Shown: positions 17,555-26,796 of the stretch, one piece after another
Position numbering within the stretch: position 1 is the stretch's first letter
Layout: each line of letters opens with the position of its first letter
Source: an uncultured Bacilli bacterium
Lineage (GTDB): Bacteria > Bacillota_I > Bacilli_A > RF39 > UBA660
Assembly (NCBI GenBank): GCA_947631295.1
Contig: CANRKU010000006.1
Span: 1 to 60,402 of the forward strand
DNA length: 60,402 nucleotides
Direction: 5' to 3'
Notes under the pieces: model-generated
The model's input: only the letters and a program-made list of their open reading frames with translations
What the model was told of the DNA's origin: nothing
The model's database searches: none
Program-made: the position numbers and the translations under genes

Positions 17555-20500
17555 ATGCAGAAAAATAAAATAAACATATTATTTGACCAACTGAAATTAG
17601 ATATTGATACTAGAAATAAGTTCAGCAATATGGTATTAGAAAAAGTAAAAGTGAATGAGAAAAATGGGAGTTGGACCTTTGTTCTTGTAAATCCTGAAAT
17701 TATTGATTTAGAAGATTATCGAAAATTAGAGGAAAATGCTAGTTCTGCTTTTCCCAATATCCAAAAAGTTTATTTTCAAATTGTGCCTACTGTTAAAAGT
17801 TTGAATAAATTCAAAGAATATTATCAATATGCTTTAGAAAATGTAAAAGATCTTTTACTTTTTTCTAGTATTTTTAATGATAGTTTAATAGAAGAAGAAT
17901 TCAAAATAGAAGTTAGCAATCCAGAAGAAGAAAAACAAGCATTACAGATTTTACCAAAAGTAAATTATTTATTATCTTTATATGGTTTTGATATTCCTTT
18001 ACAAGTTTATTTTAATCAAGAAAAAGCACATACTGTAAAAGATGCAATAACCAAAGATTTAGAAGAAATTACGAAAGAAATCCCCGTAGTAAAAGAACCA
18101 CCAAAAGAAGAAAAAAAAGGATACTATCCAAAAGCAGGTTCTAATAATAGTTATCATAAAGAACCTAAAGAAGATAATCCTAATGTGGTGATTGGTAGGA
18201 CAATTCGTGATACTCCAATTCAAATTAAAAATATCGTGGGAGAAATTGATCCTATTACAGTAGAAGGATATGTATTTGGTGTTGATTATTTTGAATCTAG
18301 TAAAACCGATTTTAAAATTATTACTTTAAAAATTACAGATTATTCGGATAGTATTTACTGTAAAGTTTTCTGTCGAGGAGAAGAAGATTTTAATCAAAAA
18401 AAGAAAGACTTAAAAGTAGGGAAATGGTTTTTAATTCGTGGTTATACGAAAAATGATCAATTTTCAAAAGAATTAGTTTTAAATGCTAGAGATATTAATA
18501 TTTTAGAAAAAGAAACTAAAAAAATAGAAGATCATGCTGAGGTAAAAAGAGTAGAATTACATGCCCATACCATGATGAGCCAAATGGATGGTATTACGAA
18601 TATTGATCTTGGTAAGCATACTTGTGAATTAGTAGAAAGATGTATCAAAATGGGATACCGAGGAGTTGCGATTACGGATCATAACGGTTGTCAGGCCTTT
18701 CCGATTTCATTTGGTATTATCAAAAGTCATAATAAACAAATTCGTAAAAGTATTAAGGAAAAAATAGAAAACTTAGAAAAAGAAATAGAAGAAGAATCAG
18801 ATTCTAGCAAAAAAGAAAATTTAATGAAAGAATTAGAACAAGCTAAAGAAGAATCTAAAAATCCACCTATTTTTAAAGGACTTTATGGTACCGAATTAAC
18901 TTTAGTAGATGATACTGTTAATATTGTCGTGAGACCAACCGATGAAGATTTAATTCATAATACTTATGTTGTATTTGATACTGAAACTACTGGTTTTAAT
19001 GCTGGTGGAGCGGATCAAATGATTGAAATAGGAGCTGTCAAAATACAGGATGGAGAAATTATCGATCGTTTTGATCAACTTATTGATCCAAAAAGACATA
19101 TTCCTGATAAAATTACAGAACTTACTTGTATTACAGATGAAATGGTAAAAGGAAAATTAAGTGAAGAAGAAGTAACCAAGATGTTTTTAGAGTGGGTAGG
19201 TAATTTACCAATGGTTGCTCATAATGCTAAATTTGATATTTCTTTTATTGAAATGGCTATGAAAAAATATAACCTGGGAGAATTTAAAAATACGGTTATC
19301 GATACTTTAGAATTATCTCGTACTCTTGATCAAGGCTTTGCTAGACATTCTTTATCTGCTTTGGTTAAACGATATGATGTACCTTGGGATGAAGATGCAC
19401 ACCATCGTGCAGACTATGATGCTGAAGGAACTGCATATGTATTTCACAAAATGCTTAAAAAATTGGAAATGCAAAAATATGAAAAAATTAGCGATTTAGA
19501 AAAGTTAATTTCTAAAGATGAAATTCATAAATTTGGTAGAACGTATCATTTTAATGCAATCGCTCTTAATAAAACAGGATTAAAAAATTTATTTACGATT
19601 ATTTCTTTAGCCAATACGGTTTATTTATATAAAACTCCTAGAATTTTAAGAAGTAAATTAAATGAACTAAGAGAAGGTTTGTTAATTGGTAGTGGATGTT
19701 ATGAATCAGAGGTATTTGTAGAAGCAAGAAGTAAAGAAGGAGAAGAACTTACTAATATTATTAATTTCTATGATTATGTAGAAGTACAACCAATAGAGGT
19801 ATATGATCATTTAATTCAAATGGGTGATTTTAAAGATGAGAAAGAATTAGAAAATCATTTAAAAAAGATTGTAGATGCTGTAAAACAAGCAGGTAAAATT
19901 ATGGTAGCAACCGGTGATGTACATCATTTTGAAAGAGAAGATAAAATTTATCGTGAAATTATCATTAATCAAAAAGTACCAGGTGGAGGAAGACATCCAC
20001 TGGCTAAAAAAGATATTACGAATATTCCTTCTCAACATTATCGTACTACTGAAGAAATGTTACAGGATTTTTCTTTCTTAGATTCTGACTTAGCTTATGA
20101 AATTGTTGTTACAAATACCAATAAAGTACTTGATATGGTGGATGAAATTGAAGTTATTCCAGATACTGGTGGAACACCATTTTCTCCTCGAGTAAAAAGT
20201 GATGATGAAAAAAGCTACTTAGATTGTCCAAGAGTAGTAACCGATTTAGTATATACCAAAGCCGAAGCATGGTATGGTAATCCATTACCTTATTCCATTG
20301 AGGAAAGATTAGGAACAGAACTTTATGGAGATATTGTATTAAATTCGATTAAACATGAATTAAAAGAATTTAGTGGGGAAGAATTAGAAAAAGAAGCTTT
20401 TAAGAAATTACATGAGGTTATTTTAGCAGGAAAAGATAGTGTGTTAGATCAAGTTCGAAAGTATTTAAAAGAGACAAGTGAAGAAGAATTAACGGAAGAA

Positions 20501-22336
20501 GAATTAGAAAAAAAATTGAAATCTTCTCTTGGAGGAGTAATAGGTGCTGGATTTGATCCTATCTACTTAATTGCTCAAAGATTAGTAAAACACTCGAATG
20601 ATGAAGGTTATTTAGTAGGATCTCGTGGCTCTGTTGGTTCTAGTTTTGTTGCTACTATGATGGGAATTACTGAAGTAAATCCACTTTCTGCACATTATCG
20701 TTGTAGTAAATGTAAACTTAGTATCTTTGAAGATGAAGATCATAATTCGTTAGGAGCTACCTATTCTTGTGGATTTGATTTACCTGATAAAGATTGTCCA
20801 AACTGTCATATTCCAATGGTAAAAGATGGGCAAGATATGCCGTTTGCTACTTTCTTAGGATTCAATGCTGATAAAGTACCAGATATCGATCTTAACTTTT
20901 CTGATTTAAATCAAGCTAGTACACATGCTTATACCAAAGTATTGTTTGGTAGTGATAATGTCTATCGTGCAGGAACGATTGGTACCGTAGCTGATAAAAC
21001 AGCCTTTGGTTTTGTAAAGGGATATTTAGAAGAAAAAGGTATTCTGAATATGCGTACTGCTGAAATAGAACGATTAGCTATGGGTTGTACAGGTGTAAAA
21101 AGAACTACTGGTCAGCATCCTGGTGGAATTGTCGTTATTCCGGATTATATGGATTGTTTTGATTTTACGCCATATCAATTTCCAGCAGAAGATCCAACTT
21201 CTGCTTGGCGAACGACGCACTTTGATTATCACTCTATTGAAGAGTGTGTTCTAAAACTTGATATTTTAGGACATTCTGATCCTACTCAATTACGTTTAAT
21301 TCAACTTCAATCTGGTACTGATATTATGAAAGTACCATTAGATGATAAAGAGACCATGAGTATTTTTACCTCTACGAAAGCTTTAGGTGTTACAACAGAA
21401 GAAATTATGTGTAATACTGGTACGTTAGGAATTCCTGAATTTGGTACACCTTTTACCATTCAGTTAGTAGAAGATACAAAACCTACTTCTTTTGCCGAAC
21501 TTGTTAAAATATCTGGATTATCTCATGGTACTGATGTATGGTTAGGAAATGCGAAGGATTTGTGTACACCAGATGAAAATGGTGTGATTCAAGTACCATT
21601 TAAAGAAACTATTGGCTGTCGTGATGATATTATGGTTTATTTAATGTATCATGGTGTAAAACCAATTAAAGCATTTAAAATCATGGAATTTGTTCGTAAA
21701 GGAAAGGCTAGTAAAGATCCTGAGACTTGGAAGGGTCATGTAGAAACCATGCGAGAAGCTAATATTCCAGAATGGTTTATTGAATCATGTCGAAAAATTA
21801 AATATATGTTCCCAAAAGCTCATGCAGCTGCTTATGTTATTAGTGCTTTTCGTATTGCTTGGTACAAAGTACATATGCCAGTATACTTTTATGCATCTTG
21901 GTATTCTTCAAAAGCAACTGATGTGGATATTGAGGCAATGATCGGTGGATATACACCAATTAAAAATAGAATCTTAGATATTCAAAATAAAGGATATGAA
22001 GCAACCAATAAAGAAAATGGGCAATTAGAAAGTTTAAAGATTGCGTTAGAAGCAGCAGCACGTGGTATCAAATTTTTAAATGTTGATTTATATCAAAGTG
22101 AAGCAACTGTATGGAAAGCGGTAAGTGATACTGAAATTTATCCACCATTTAATTCTATTGATGGCTTAGGAGATACCGTTGCTCAAAATATTGTTTCTGA
22201 AAGACAAAATAAAACTTTCTTAAGTGTGGAAGACTTACAAAAACGTGCAAAAGTATCGCAAACTTTAATCGATAAAATGAAACTCATGGGAATTTTAAAA
22301 GAGTTGCCAGAGTCTAGTCAAGTAACATTGTTTTAG
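17555..22336 (+). CDS. polC: DNA polymerase III PolC
   Basis: The main replicative polymerase of low-GC Gram-positives, with built-in proofreading. An N-terminal domain is followed by an OB fold (about 210-320), the first part of PHP with HAH in ELHAHTMMSQMDG (about 334), the inserted DEDDh exonuclease starting at FDTETTGFNAGG (about 471), and the rest of PHP. A zinc finger with CSKCKLSIF and CPNCH lies near 1050-1090. The polymerase aspartates are in PDIDLNFSD near 1107. At 1593 aa it is longer than Bacillus PolC (1437), partly from an acidic/lysine-rich coil near residues 400-440. It has an intact PHP His motif, unlike the DnaE upstream. AGGAGG precedes the start. Confidence 0.98.
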   Translation: MQKNKINILFDQLKLDIDTRNKFSNMVLEKVKVNEKNGSWTFVLVNPEIIDLEDYRKLEENASSAFPNIQKVYFQIVPTVKSLNKFKEYYQYALENVKDLLLFSSIFNDSLIEEEFKIEVSNPEEEKQALQILPKVNYLLSLYGFDIPLQVYFNQEKAHTVKDAITKDLEEITKEIPVVKEPPKEEKKGYYPKAGSNNSYHKEPKEDNPNVVIGRTIRDTPIQIKNIVGEIDPITVEGYVFGVDYFESSKTDFKIITLKITDYSDSIYCKVFCRGEEDFNQKKKDLKVGKWFLIRGYTKNDQFSKELVLNARDINILEKETKKIEDHAEVKRVELHAHTMMSQMDGITNIDLGKHTCELVERCIKMGYRGVAITDHNGCQAFPISFGIIKSHNKQIRKSIKEKIENLEKEIEEESDSSKKENLMKELEQAKEESKNPPIFKGLYGTELTLVDDTVNIVVRPTDEDLIHNTYVVFDTETTGFNAGGADQMIEIGAVKIQDGEIIDRFDQLIDPKRHIPDKITELTCITDEMVKGKLSEEEVTKMFLEWVGNLPMVAHNAKFDISFIEMAMKKYNLGEFKNTVIDTLELSRTLDQGFARHSLSALVKRYDVPWDEDAHHRADYDAEGTAYVFHKMLKKLEMQKYEKISDLEKLISKDEIHKFGRTYHFNAIALNKTGLKNLFTIISLANTVYLYKTPRILRSKLNELREGLLIGSGCYESEVFVEARSKEGEELTNIINFYDYVEVQPIEVYDHLIQMGDFKDEKELENHLKKIVDAVKQAGKIMVATGDVHHFEREDKIYREIIINQKVPGGGRHPLAKKDITNIPSQHYRTTEEMLQDFSFLDSDLAYEIVVTNTNKVLDMVDEIEVIPDTGGTPFSPRVKSDDEKSYLDCPRVVTDLVYTKAEAWYGNPLPYSIEERLGTELYGDIVLNSIKHELKEFSGEELEKEAFKKLHEVILAGKDSVLDQVRKYLKETSEEELTEEELEKKLKSSLGGVIGAGFDPIYLIAQRLVKHSNDEGYLVGSRGSVGSSFVATMMGITEVNPLSAHYRCSKCKLSIFEDEDHNSLGATYSCGFDLPDKDCPNCHIPMVKDGQDMPFATFLGFNADKVPDIDLNFSDLNQASTHAYTKVLFGSDNVYRAGTIGTVADKTAFGFVKGYLEEKGILNMRTAEIERLAMGCTGVKRTTGQHPGGIVVIPDYMDCFDFTPYQFPAEDPTSAWRTTHFDYHSIEECVLKLDILGHSDPTQLRLIQLQSGTDIMKVPLDDKETMSIFTSTKALGVTTEEIMCNTGTLGIPEFGTPFTIQLVEDTKPTSFAELVKISGLSHGTDVWLGNAKDLCTPDENGVIQVPFKETIGCRDDIMVYLMYHGVKPIKAFKIMEFVRKGKASKDPETWKGHVETMREANIPEWFIESCRKIKYMFPKAHAAAYVISAFRIAWYKVHMPVYFYASWYSSKATDVDIEAMIGGYTPIKNRILDIQNKGYEATNKENGQLESLKIALEAAARGIKFLNVDLYQSEATVWKAVSDTEIYPPFNSIDGLGDTVAQNIVSERQNKTFLSVEDLQKRAKVSQTLIDKMKLMGILKELPESSQVTLF

Positions 22337-22388
22337 ATTGGAAATTTAAAATAGATATGATATTTTATTTTAAGAGGGAGGTATCTAT

Positions 22389-22598
22389 ATGATAACTGAT
22401 GATCATCAATTAAATCATTCATTAGGTCAAAATTATGATTCTAAAAATCTTCAAAATCTATTAATAATGATTGAAAATACAGATATAGTATATAATGGAA
22501 AAGCATATCGTATGTTGGAAAAAGGTTCTATTTCTAAGGCTATAGTTGAAATAACCAAAGAAAATAGAAAAGTTTGTGTAAAATCTTTATTGAGATAA
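22389..22598 (+). CDS. Small unrecognised protein (69 aa)
   Basis: A short open frame with a very good ribosome site (AGAGGGAGG) and its own terminator directly after the stop. The product has no cysteines, signal peptide or membrane segment. The central ENTDIVYNGKAYRMLEKG looks like a compact beta-turn-helix, and I cannot assign a function. The good translation signals are the main reason to call it real. Confidence 0.6.
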   Translation: MITDDHQLNHSLGQNYDSKNLQNLLIMIENTDIVYNGKAYRMLEKGSISKAIVEITKENRKVCVKSLLR

Positions 22599-22600
22599 GT

Positions 22601-22629
22601 AAAAGTGTTTCGACACTTTTTTCTTTTTT
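22601..22629 (+). terminator. Terminator with UUCG loop
   Basis: AAAAGTGT (22601-22608) and ACACTTTT (22613-22620) enclose a TTCG tetraloop, followed by TTCTTTTTT. Confidence 0.85.
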
Positions 22630-22707
22630 GCATAAACTGTGGTAGAATGATATTAAAAATTGAGATAGCATATCGTTTGATAAAATTCTTTCTTAAATTT
22701 ACTTTTT

Positions 22708-22761
22708 TTTGACAGTAAAAATGTCAAATTTATTGTATGTGAATTCTATTAATGATATACT
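22708..22761 (+). promoter_or_regulatory. Inverted repeat and promoter region before the hydrolase gene
   Basis: TTTGACA (22708-22714) and TGTCAAA (22722-22728) form a 7-bp inverted repeat with a 7-base centre. The left arm contains a perfect -35 (TTGACA), with TATTGT 16 bases on. A TATACT at 22756-22761 is a second -10 candidate. An operator overlapping the -35 is possible but not proven. Confidence 0.4.
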
Positions 22762-22776
22762 TTTCTTGGTGGTATG

Positions 22777-23499
22777 ATGATAAAAAACATTAGAAATATA
22801 GATGTTCATTACATACAATATGGTAGTGAAAAAGGCAAAGATATTGTCTTGTTACATGGATGGGGTCAAAACATTGAGATGATGAAGCCACTAGGAGATC
22901 AATTATCTGATTATCATATCACGATATTAGATTTTCCTGGCTTTGGAGAAAGTAGCGCTCTCACTAGTAGCTTAACGATTTATGATTATGTTGAAATATT
23001 AGAGGAATTATTACAAAGTTTAAATATTCATAAACCAATTATCATGGGTCATTCTTTTGGAGGTAGAGTAGCTATTCTTTATGCAGCTAGAAATCCTGTT
23101 TCTAAGTTAGTTTTATTTAGTAGCCCTTGTGTTAGAGACAATTATAAATCAACCAAAGAACAAATTTTGAAATCTCTAAAAAAGTTACCTGGTATGAATA
23201 AAATAGGTGAGTTTGCGAAAAAATATATTGGCTCTACTGATTATCGAAATGCAACTCCTATCATGAGAGAAACATTAGTTAATGTTGTTAATGAAGATTT
23301 AAGTAGTTATGCTAAAAAGATAGAATGCCCAACCCTATTAATATGGGGAACCCTAGATACAGAAGCCCCTATTGAAGATGCCAAAAAATTAGAACAACTA
23401 TTAGTAGATGGAGGATTAGTGGAATTACCAGGATGTACTCATTATGCTTATTTAGAAGCATTGCCACAAGTCATTCGTATATTACATAATTTTTTATAG
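22777..23499 (+). CDS. Alpha/beta hydrolase
   Basis: A classical alpha/beta hydrolase fold: oxyanion-hole region LLHGWGQNIEM, nucleophile elbow GHSFGG (Ser near residue 93), the acid in WGTLDTEAP and the histidine in GCTHYAYLE. At 240 aa the cap is small. ATG 22777 is preferred to ATG 22774 because GGTGG would otherwise be too close. Its substrate cannot be told. It sits just upstream of the murF-like and ddl genes, and the 12-base gap suggests one transcript, a context in which such hydrolases occur next to peptidoglycan precursor genes. Confidence 0.88.
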   Translation: MIKNIRNIDVHYIQYGSEKGKDIVLLHGWGQNIEMMKPLGDQLSDYHITILDFPGFGESSALTSSLTIYDYVEILEELLQSLNIHKPIIMGHSFGGRVAILYAARNPVSKLVLFSSPCVRDNYKSTKEQILKSLKKLPGMNKIGEFAKKYIGSTDYRNATPIMRETLVNVVNEDLSSYAKKIECPTLLIWGTLDTEAPIEDAKKLEQLLVDGGLVELPGCTHYAYLEALPQVIRILHNFL

Positions 23500-23511
23500 G
23501 AGGTTATGATT

Positions 23512-25107
23512 ATGAATATTTATACCATAAGTTTTTTACTTATTTTACTATTTAATGTTATTAAAAATAAGAAAAGCTTGCATATGTTACAACAGAATTT
23601 ATATAACGAGAATAATCGTTATTTGAAATGGATCAGAAGAAATTTTAAAACCGTTTTTTTAACATTAGATTTTATTTCTTGTATCTTATTGCTTATTGCC
23701 TATTTATTAAACAATCAACTATCTTTTTTCTTAGTCATCATTAGTTTAATTTTATATGGCTTAGAAAGTATTCGTGTTCTTAACAATCGTAAAGTAGAAC
23801 AGGTCAAAAAGCCACTGGTAGTTACTGCTAGAGTCAAAAGATTATTGATAACAATTACGATTCTTTTTATCTTACCAATTATTATTTATTTACTTCATGA
23901 TCATCATGGTTATTTGATGTTGATGGTTGAAGGCGTTCTTACTTATTTTAGTTATTTGTTGATCTGGGTTGCTAAAGTAATTAATATTCCCATTGAAAAA
24001 TGTGTATATAAATATTATGAAACCAAAGCAAAAACAAAACTAAAAAGTATGCCTAATTTAAAAGTAGTAGGTATTACCGGTAGTTATGGAAAGACCAGTA
24101 GTAAAAATATTTTAAATGATATTCTAAATATTAAATTTATCTCTCGACCTACTCCAAGAAACCTAAATACAGAATATGGACTTATGATAACGATTAATAA
24201 TCATTTAGATAAATTTGATGATATTTTTATTGCCGAAATGGGTGCTTATAAAATGGGTGAAATTAAAAAGCTATGTAATATGGTTCACCCTAAATATGGT
24301 ATTTTAACTAGAATTGGACTTGCTCATTTAGAAACTTTTGGTAGTCCAGAAAATATTATTAAAACAAAATTTGAATTAATTGAAAGCTTACCAGATGATG
24401 GAATAGGAATATTAAATGGAGATGATCCTAAACAGGTTTCTTATCCGATTCAAAGCAAATGTAAAAAAGTTTGGATTGGAATTGAAAAATCTGATGTTGA
24501 TATTAGGGCTTGCGATATCGAGTGTAGTTATAAAGGTAGTAAATTTAATGTAATTTTTAAAGGGGATAAAACCAAATATCCATTTGAAACAAAATTATTA
24601 GGAAATCATAATATCTATAATATTTTAGCAGGAATTGCATTAGGACGTGAATTTGGAATTAGCCTAAAAGAGTTGCAACAGGGTGTTAGAAAAGTAAGAC
24701 CAATCGAAAGTAGATTGGAACTCAAAAATTTTGGTTATATGTATCAAATTAATGATGCTTATAATTCTAATCCGGTTGGAGCTAAAGCTGCTTTAGATGT
24801 ATTAGCTATGATGCCTGGTATGAAAGTAGTAGTTACGCCGGGTATGACAGAACTTGGTGAAAAAGAAGATGAATTGAATCATATTTTTGGAACTCAGATA
24901 GCAACTGTTGCTGATTATGTCATTTTAGTTGGAGAAAAGAAAACTAGACCTATCTTTGAAGGAATTAATGAAAGTGGTTATGATAAAGATAAATTGTTTA
25001 TTGTAAATAGTGTATACGATGCATATAATTTATTACAGACATTAAAGAAAAAAGAAGATATATATGCATTATTTGAAAATGATTTACCAGATACATATAA
25101 TGAATAG
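23512..25107 (+). CDS. murF: MurF-like Mur ligase with N-terminal membrane domain
   Basis: Likely adds D-Ala-D-Ala to UDP-MurNAc-tripeptide in peptidoglycan precursor synthesis. The N-terminal ~160 residues hold about five hydrophobic helices that standard MurF lacks. They are followed by a complete Mur ligase core: P-loop GITGSYGKTSSKN near residue 186, TPRNLNTEYG, the EMGAYKMGEIK motif, GNHNIYN and the C-terminal DAYNSNPVGAKAAL. The last motif is characteristic of MurF-type rather than MurC/D/E enzymes. ATG 23512 fits the AGGAGGT site; ATG 23506 is too close. ddl, the source of D-Ala-D-Ala, follows 11 bases later. Confidence 0.85.
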   Translation: MNIYTISFLLILLFNVIKNKKSLHMLQQNLYNENNRYLKWIRRNFKTVFLTLDFISCILLLIAYLLNNQLSFFLVIISLILYGLESIRVLNNRKVEQVKKPLVVTARVKRLLITITILFILPIIIYLLHDHHGYLMLMVEGVLTYFSYLLIWVAKVINIPIEKCVYKYYETKAKTKLKSMPNLKVVGITGSYGKTSSKNILNDILNIKFISRPTPRNLNTEYGLMITINNHLDKFDDIFIAEMGAYKMGEIKKLCNMVHPKYGILTRIGLAHLETFGSPENIIKTKFELIESLPDDGIGILNGDDPKQVSYPIQSKCKKVWIGIEKSDVDIRACDIECSYKGSKFNVIFKGDKTKYPFETKLLGNHNIYNILAGIALGREFGISLKELQQGVRKVRPIESRLELKNFGYMYQINDAYNSNPVGAKAALDVLAMMPGMKVVVTPGMTELGEKEDELNHIFGTQIATVADYVILVGEKKTRPIFEGINESGYDKDKLFIVNSVYDAYNLLQTLKKKEDIYALFENDLPDTYNE

Positions 25108-25118
25108 GAGTGAGTGTT

Positions 25119-26339
25119 ATGAAAATTAGATTAGGTGTTATTTTTGGAGGAGAAAGTGTAGAACATGAAGTAAGTATTATTTCAGCAATTCAAGCAATGA
25201 ATAAAATGGATAGTGAAAAATATGAAATTATTCCTATCTATATTACGAAAGATAGACAGTGGTATACTGGTGAAATGTTAAAAGAAATTGATACTTATAG
25301 TGATCTATCTTTGATTAAAAAGTATGCAAAAAATGTTGTTTTGTATGAAAAAAATGGAAGATTTGTGCTTCAAAATAAAAAGGGATTTAAAGGTATTGTG
25401 AAAGAATTAGATATCGTATTTCCAATTGTACATGGAACCAATGTAGAAGATGGTGTATTACAAGGATACCTTCAATCCATTGGTATTCCATTTGTAGGTG
25501 GAGATGTTTATGCATCCGTAGTGGGGCAAGATAAAGTATTTATGAAAGAAATCTTTGAATCCCAAAAATTACCAATTTGTAAATATACATGGTTTTATGA
25601 TACAGAATATGAAGATGATCCAGAACCTATTTTTACAAGTATTAAAAAATTAGGATATCCTGTTATTGTTAAACCTGCAACATTAGGTAGTAGTGTAGGT
25701 ATTAAAACAGCACATGATCAAGAAGAATTAAAAACAGCTATTGATGAAGCAATAAAATATGATCATAAGATTGTGGTAGAAAAACTAGTAGAAAATTTAA
25801 TGGAAGTAAATATTAGTGTACTTGGTAATTATGAAAATCAACAAGTGAGTGCTATTGAACAAGTAATTCCAACAAAAGATTTCTTAACCTATGAAGATAA
25901 ATATATAGGTGGAGGAAAAACAAAAGGTAAATTATCAGGTGGTAAATTTAAAACATCCAAAGGAATGGTATCAGCAAATCGTGTAATTCCAGCACCATTA
26001 AAAGAGGATATGAAAGAAGAAATAGAGACAGTTGCTGTGAATGCATTTAAAGCATTGGGATCTAGTGGTGTAGTTCGAATTGATTTCTTAGTAGATACTA
26101 AAATGAATAAAATTTATATTAATGAAGTAAATAATATTCCAGGATCATTATCTTTCTATTTATGGGAACCAACAGGAAAAGAATATACTGAGCTTTTGGA
26201 TGATATGATCAATATTGGAATAAGAGATTATAAAAAGAGAATAGCGAAAACACATTCATTTGATACTAATATCTTAAAAGGATTTACAGAACTTGGTGGA
26301 TTAAAAGGAATGAAAGGTATGAAAGGAAAACTAAGATAA
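25119..26339 (+). CDS. ddl: D-alanine--D-alanine ligase
   Basis: An ATP-grasp enzyme that makes the D-Ala-D-Ala dipeptide used by the preceding MurF-like ligase. The motifs are GGESVEHEVSIISA at the N-terminus, FPIVHGTNVEDGVLQGYL, the ATP-grasp PATLGSSVGI, and the C-terminal metal site INEVNNIPGS. The start at ATG 25119 follows TAGGAGTGAG. A Gly/Lys/Met-rich tail (GGLKGMKGMKGKLR) extends the C-terminus, and the last codons form part of the terminator hairpin. Confidence 0.95.
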   Translation: MKIRLGVIFGGESVEHEVSIISAIQAMNKMDSEKYEIIPIYITKDRQWYTGEMLKEIDTYSDLSLIKKYAKNVVLYEKNGRFVLQNKKGFKGIVKELDIVFPIVHGTNVEDGVLQGYLQSIGIPFVGGDVYASVVGQDKVFMKEIFESQKLPICKYTWFYDTEYEDDPEPIFTSIKKLGYPVIVKPATLGSSVGIKTAHDQEELKTAIDEAIKYDHKIVVEKLVENLMEVNISVLGNYENQQVSAIEQVIPTKDFLTYEDKYIGGGKTKGKLSGGKFKTSKGMVSANRVIPAPLKEDMKEEIETVAVNAFKALGSSGVVRIDFLVDTKMNKIYINEVNNIPGSLSFYLWEPTGKEYTELLDDMINIGIRDYKKRIAKTHSFDTNILKGFTELGGLKGMKGMKGKLR

Positions 26340-26355
26340 TGTCTTAGTTTTTTTG
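26327..26355 (+). terminator. ddl terminator
   Basis: AAAACTAAGA (26327-26336) and TCTTAGTTTT (26342-26351) pair around a 5-base loop holding the stop codon; a T-run follows. Confidence 0.85.
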
Positions 26356-26402
26356 TGGTATTTTTGAGTGGAAAGAGATATAATGAAAGAGAGGTGATTA
26401 TT

Positions 26403-26768
26403 ATGAAAATATTAAAATGTATGGGATGTGGAGCTCTTGTTAGAGTGCTTGATGACTGTAATTGTCGTTGTGGTATACAGTGTTGTGGTGATAAGATGGA
26501 AGAAGTTTCTTTAAATTCCAAAGATGCTGCTTTTGAAAAACATTTACCACAATATGAAAAAGTAGGAGATAAAATAATTGTTACAGTTCCACATGTAATG
26601 GAAGATGAACATTATATTCAATTTATTAGTTACGTACATGATCAAAAAGAAGAAACGGTTTATTTAAATAGTAATGATACTGCTCAAGTAGAATTTATTT
26701 ATTATCCTCACAGTAAGTTATATAGTTACTGTAATAAACATGGTTTATGGGTAACAGAAGTAGAATAA
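26403..26768 (+). CDS. Superoxide reductase (desulfoferrodoxin-like)
   Basis: A non-haem iron protein that reduces superoxide to peroxide, typical of anaerobes. The N-terminus has a cysteine-rich module (KCMGCGALV and, further on, CGIQCCGDK) resembling the desulforedoxin rubredoxin-type site. The C-terminal neelaredoxin core has the iron ligands KHLPQYE, VPHVMEDEHYI and SYCNKHGLW. ATG 26403 has GAGGTGAT upstream; the longer frame from 26355 would include the -10 TATAAT (26379-26384). It suggests an anaerobic or microaerobic lifestyle. Confidence 0.9.
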   Translation: MKILKCMGCGALVRVLDDCNCRCGIQCCGDKMEEVSLNSKDAAFEKHLPQYEKVGDKIIVTVPHVMEDEHYIQFISYVHDQKEETVYLNSNDTAQVEFIYYPHSKLYSYCNKHGLWVTEVE

Positions 26769-26796
26769 TAGATTTTTAAATAGAAAGCGATGCGGT

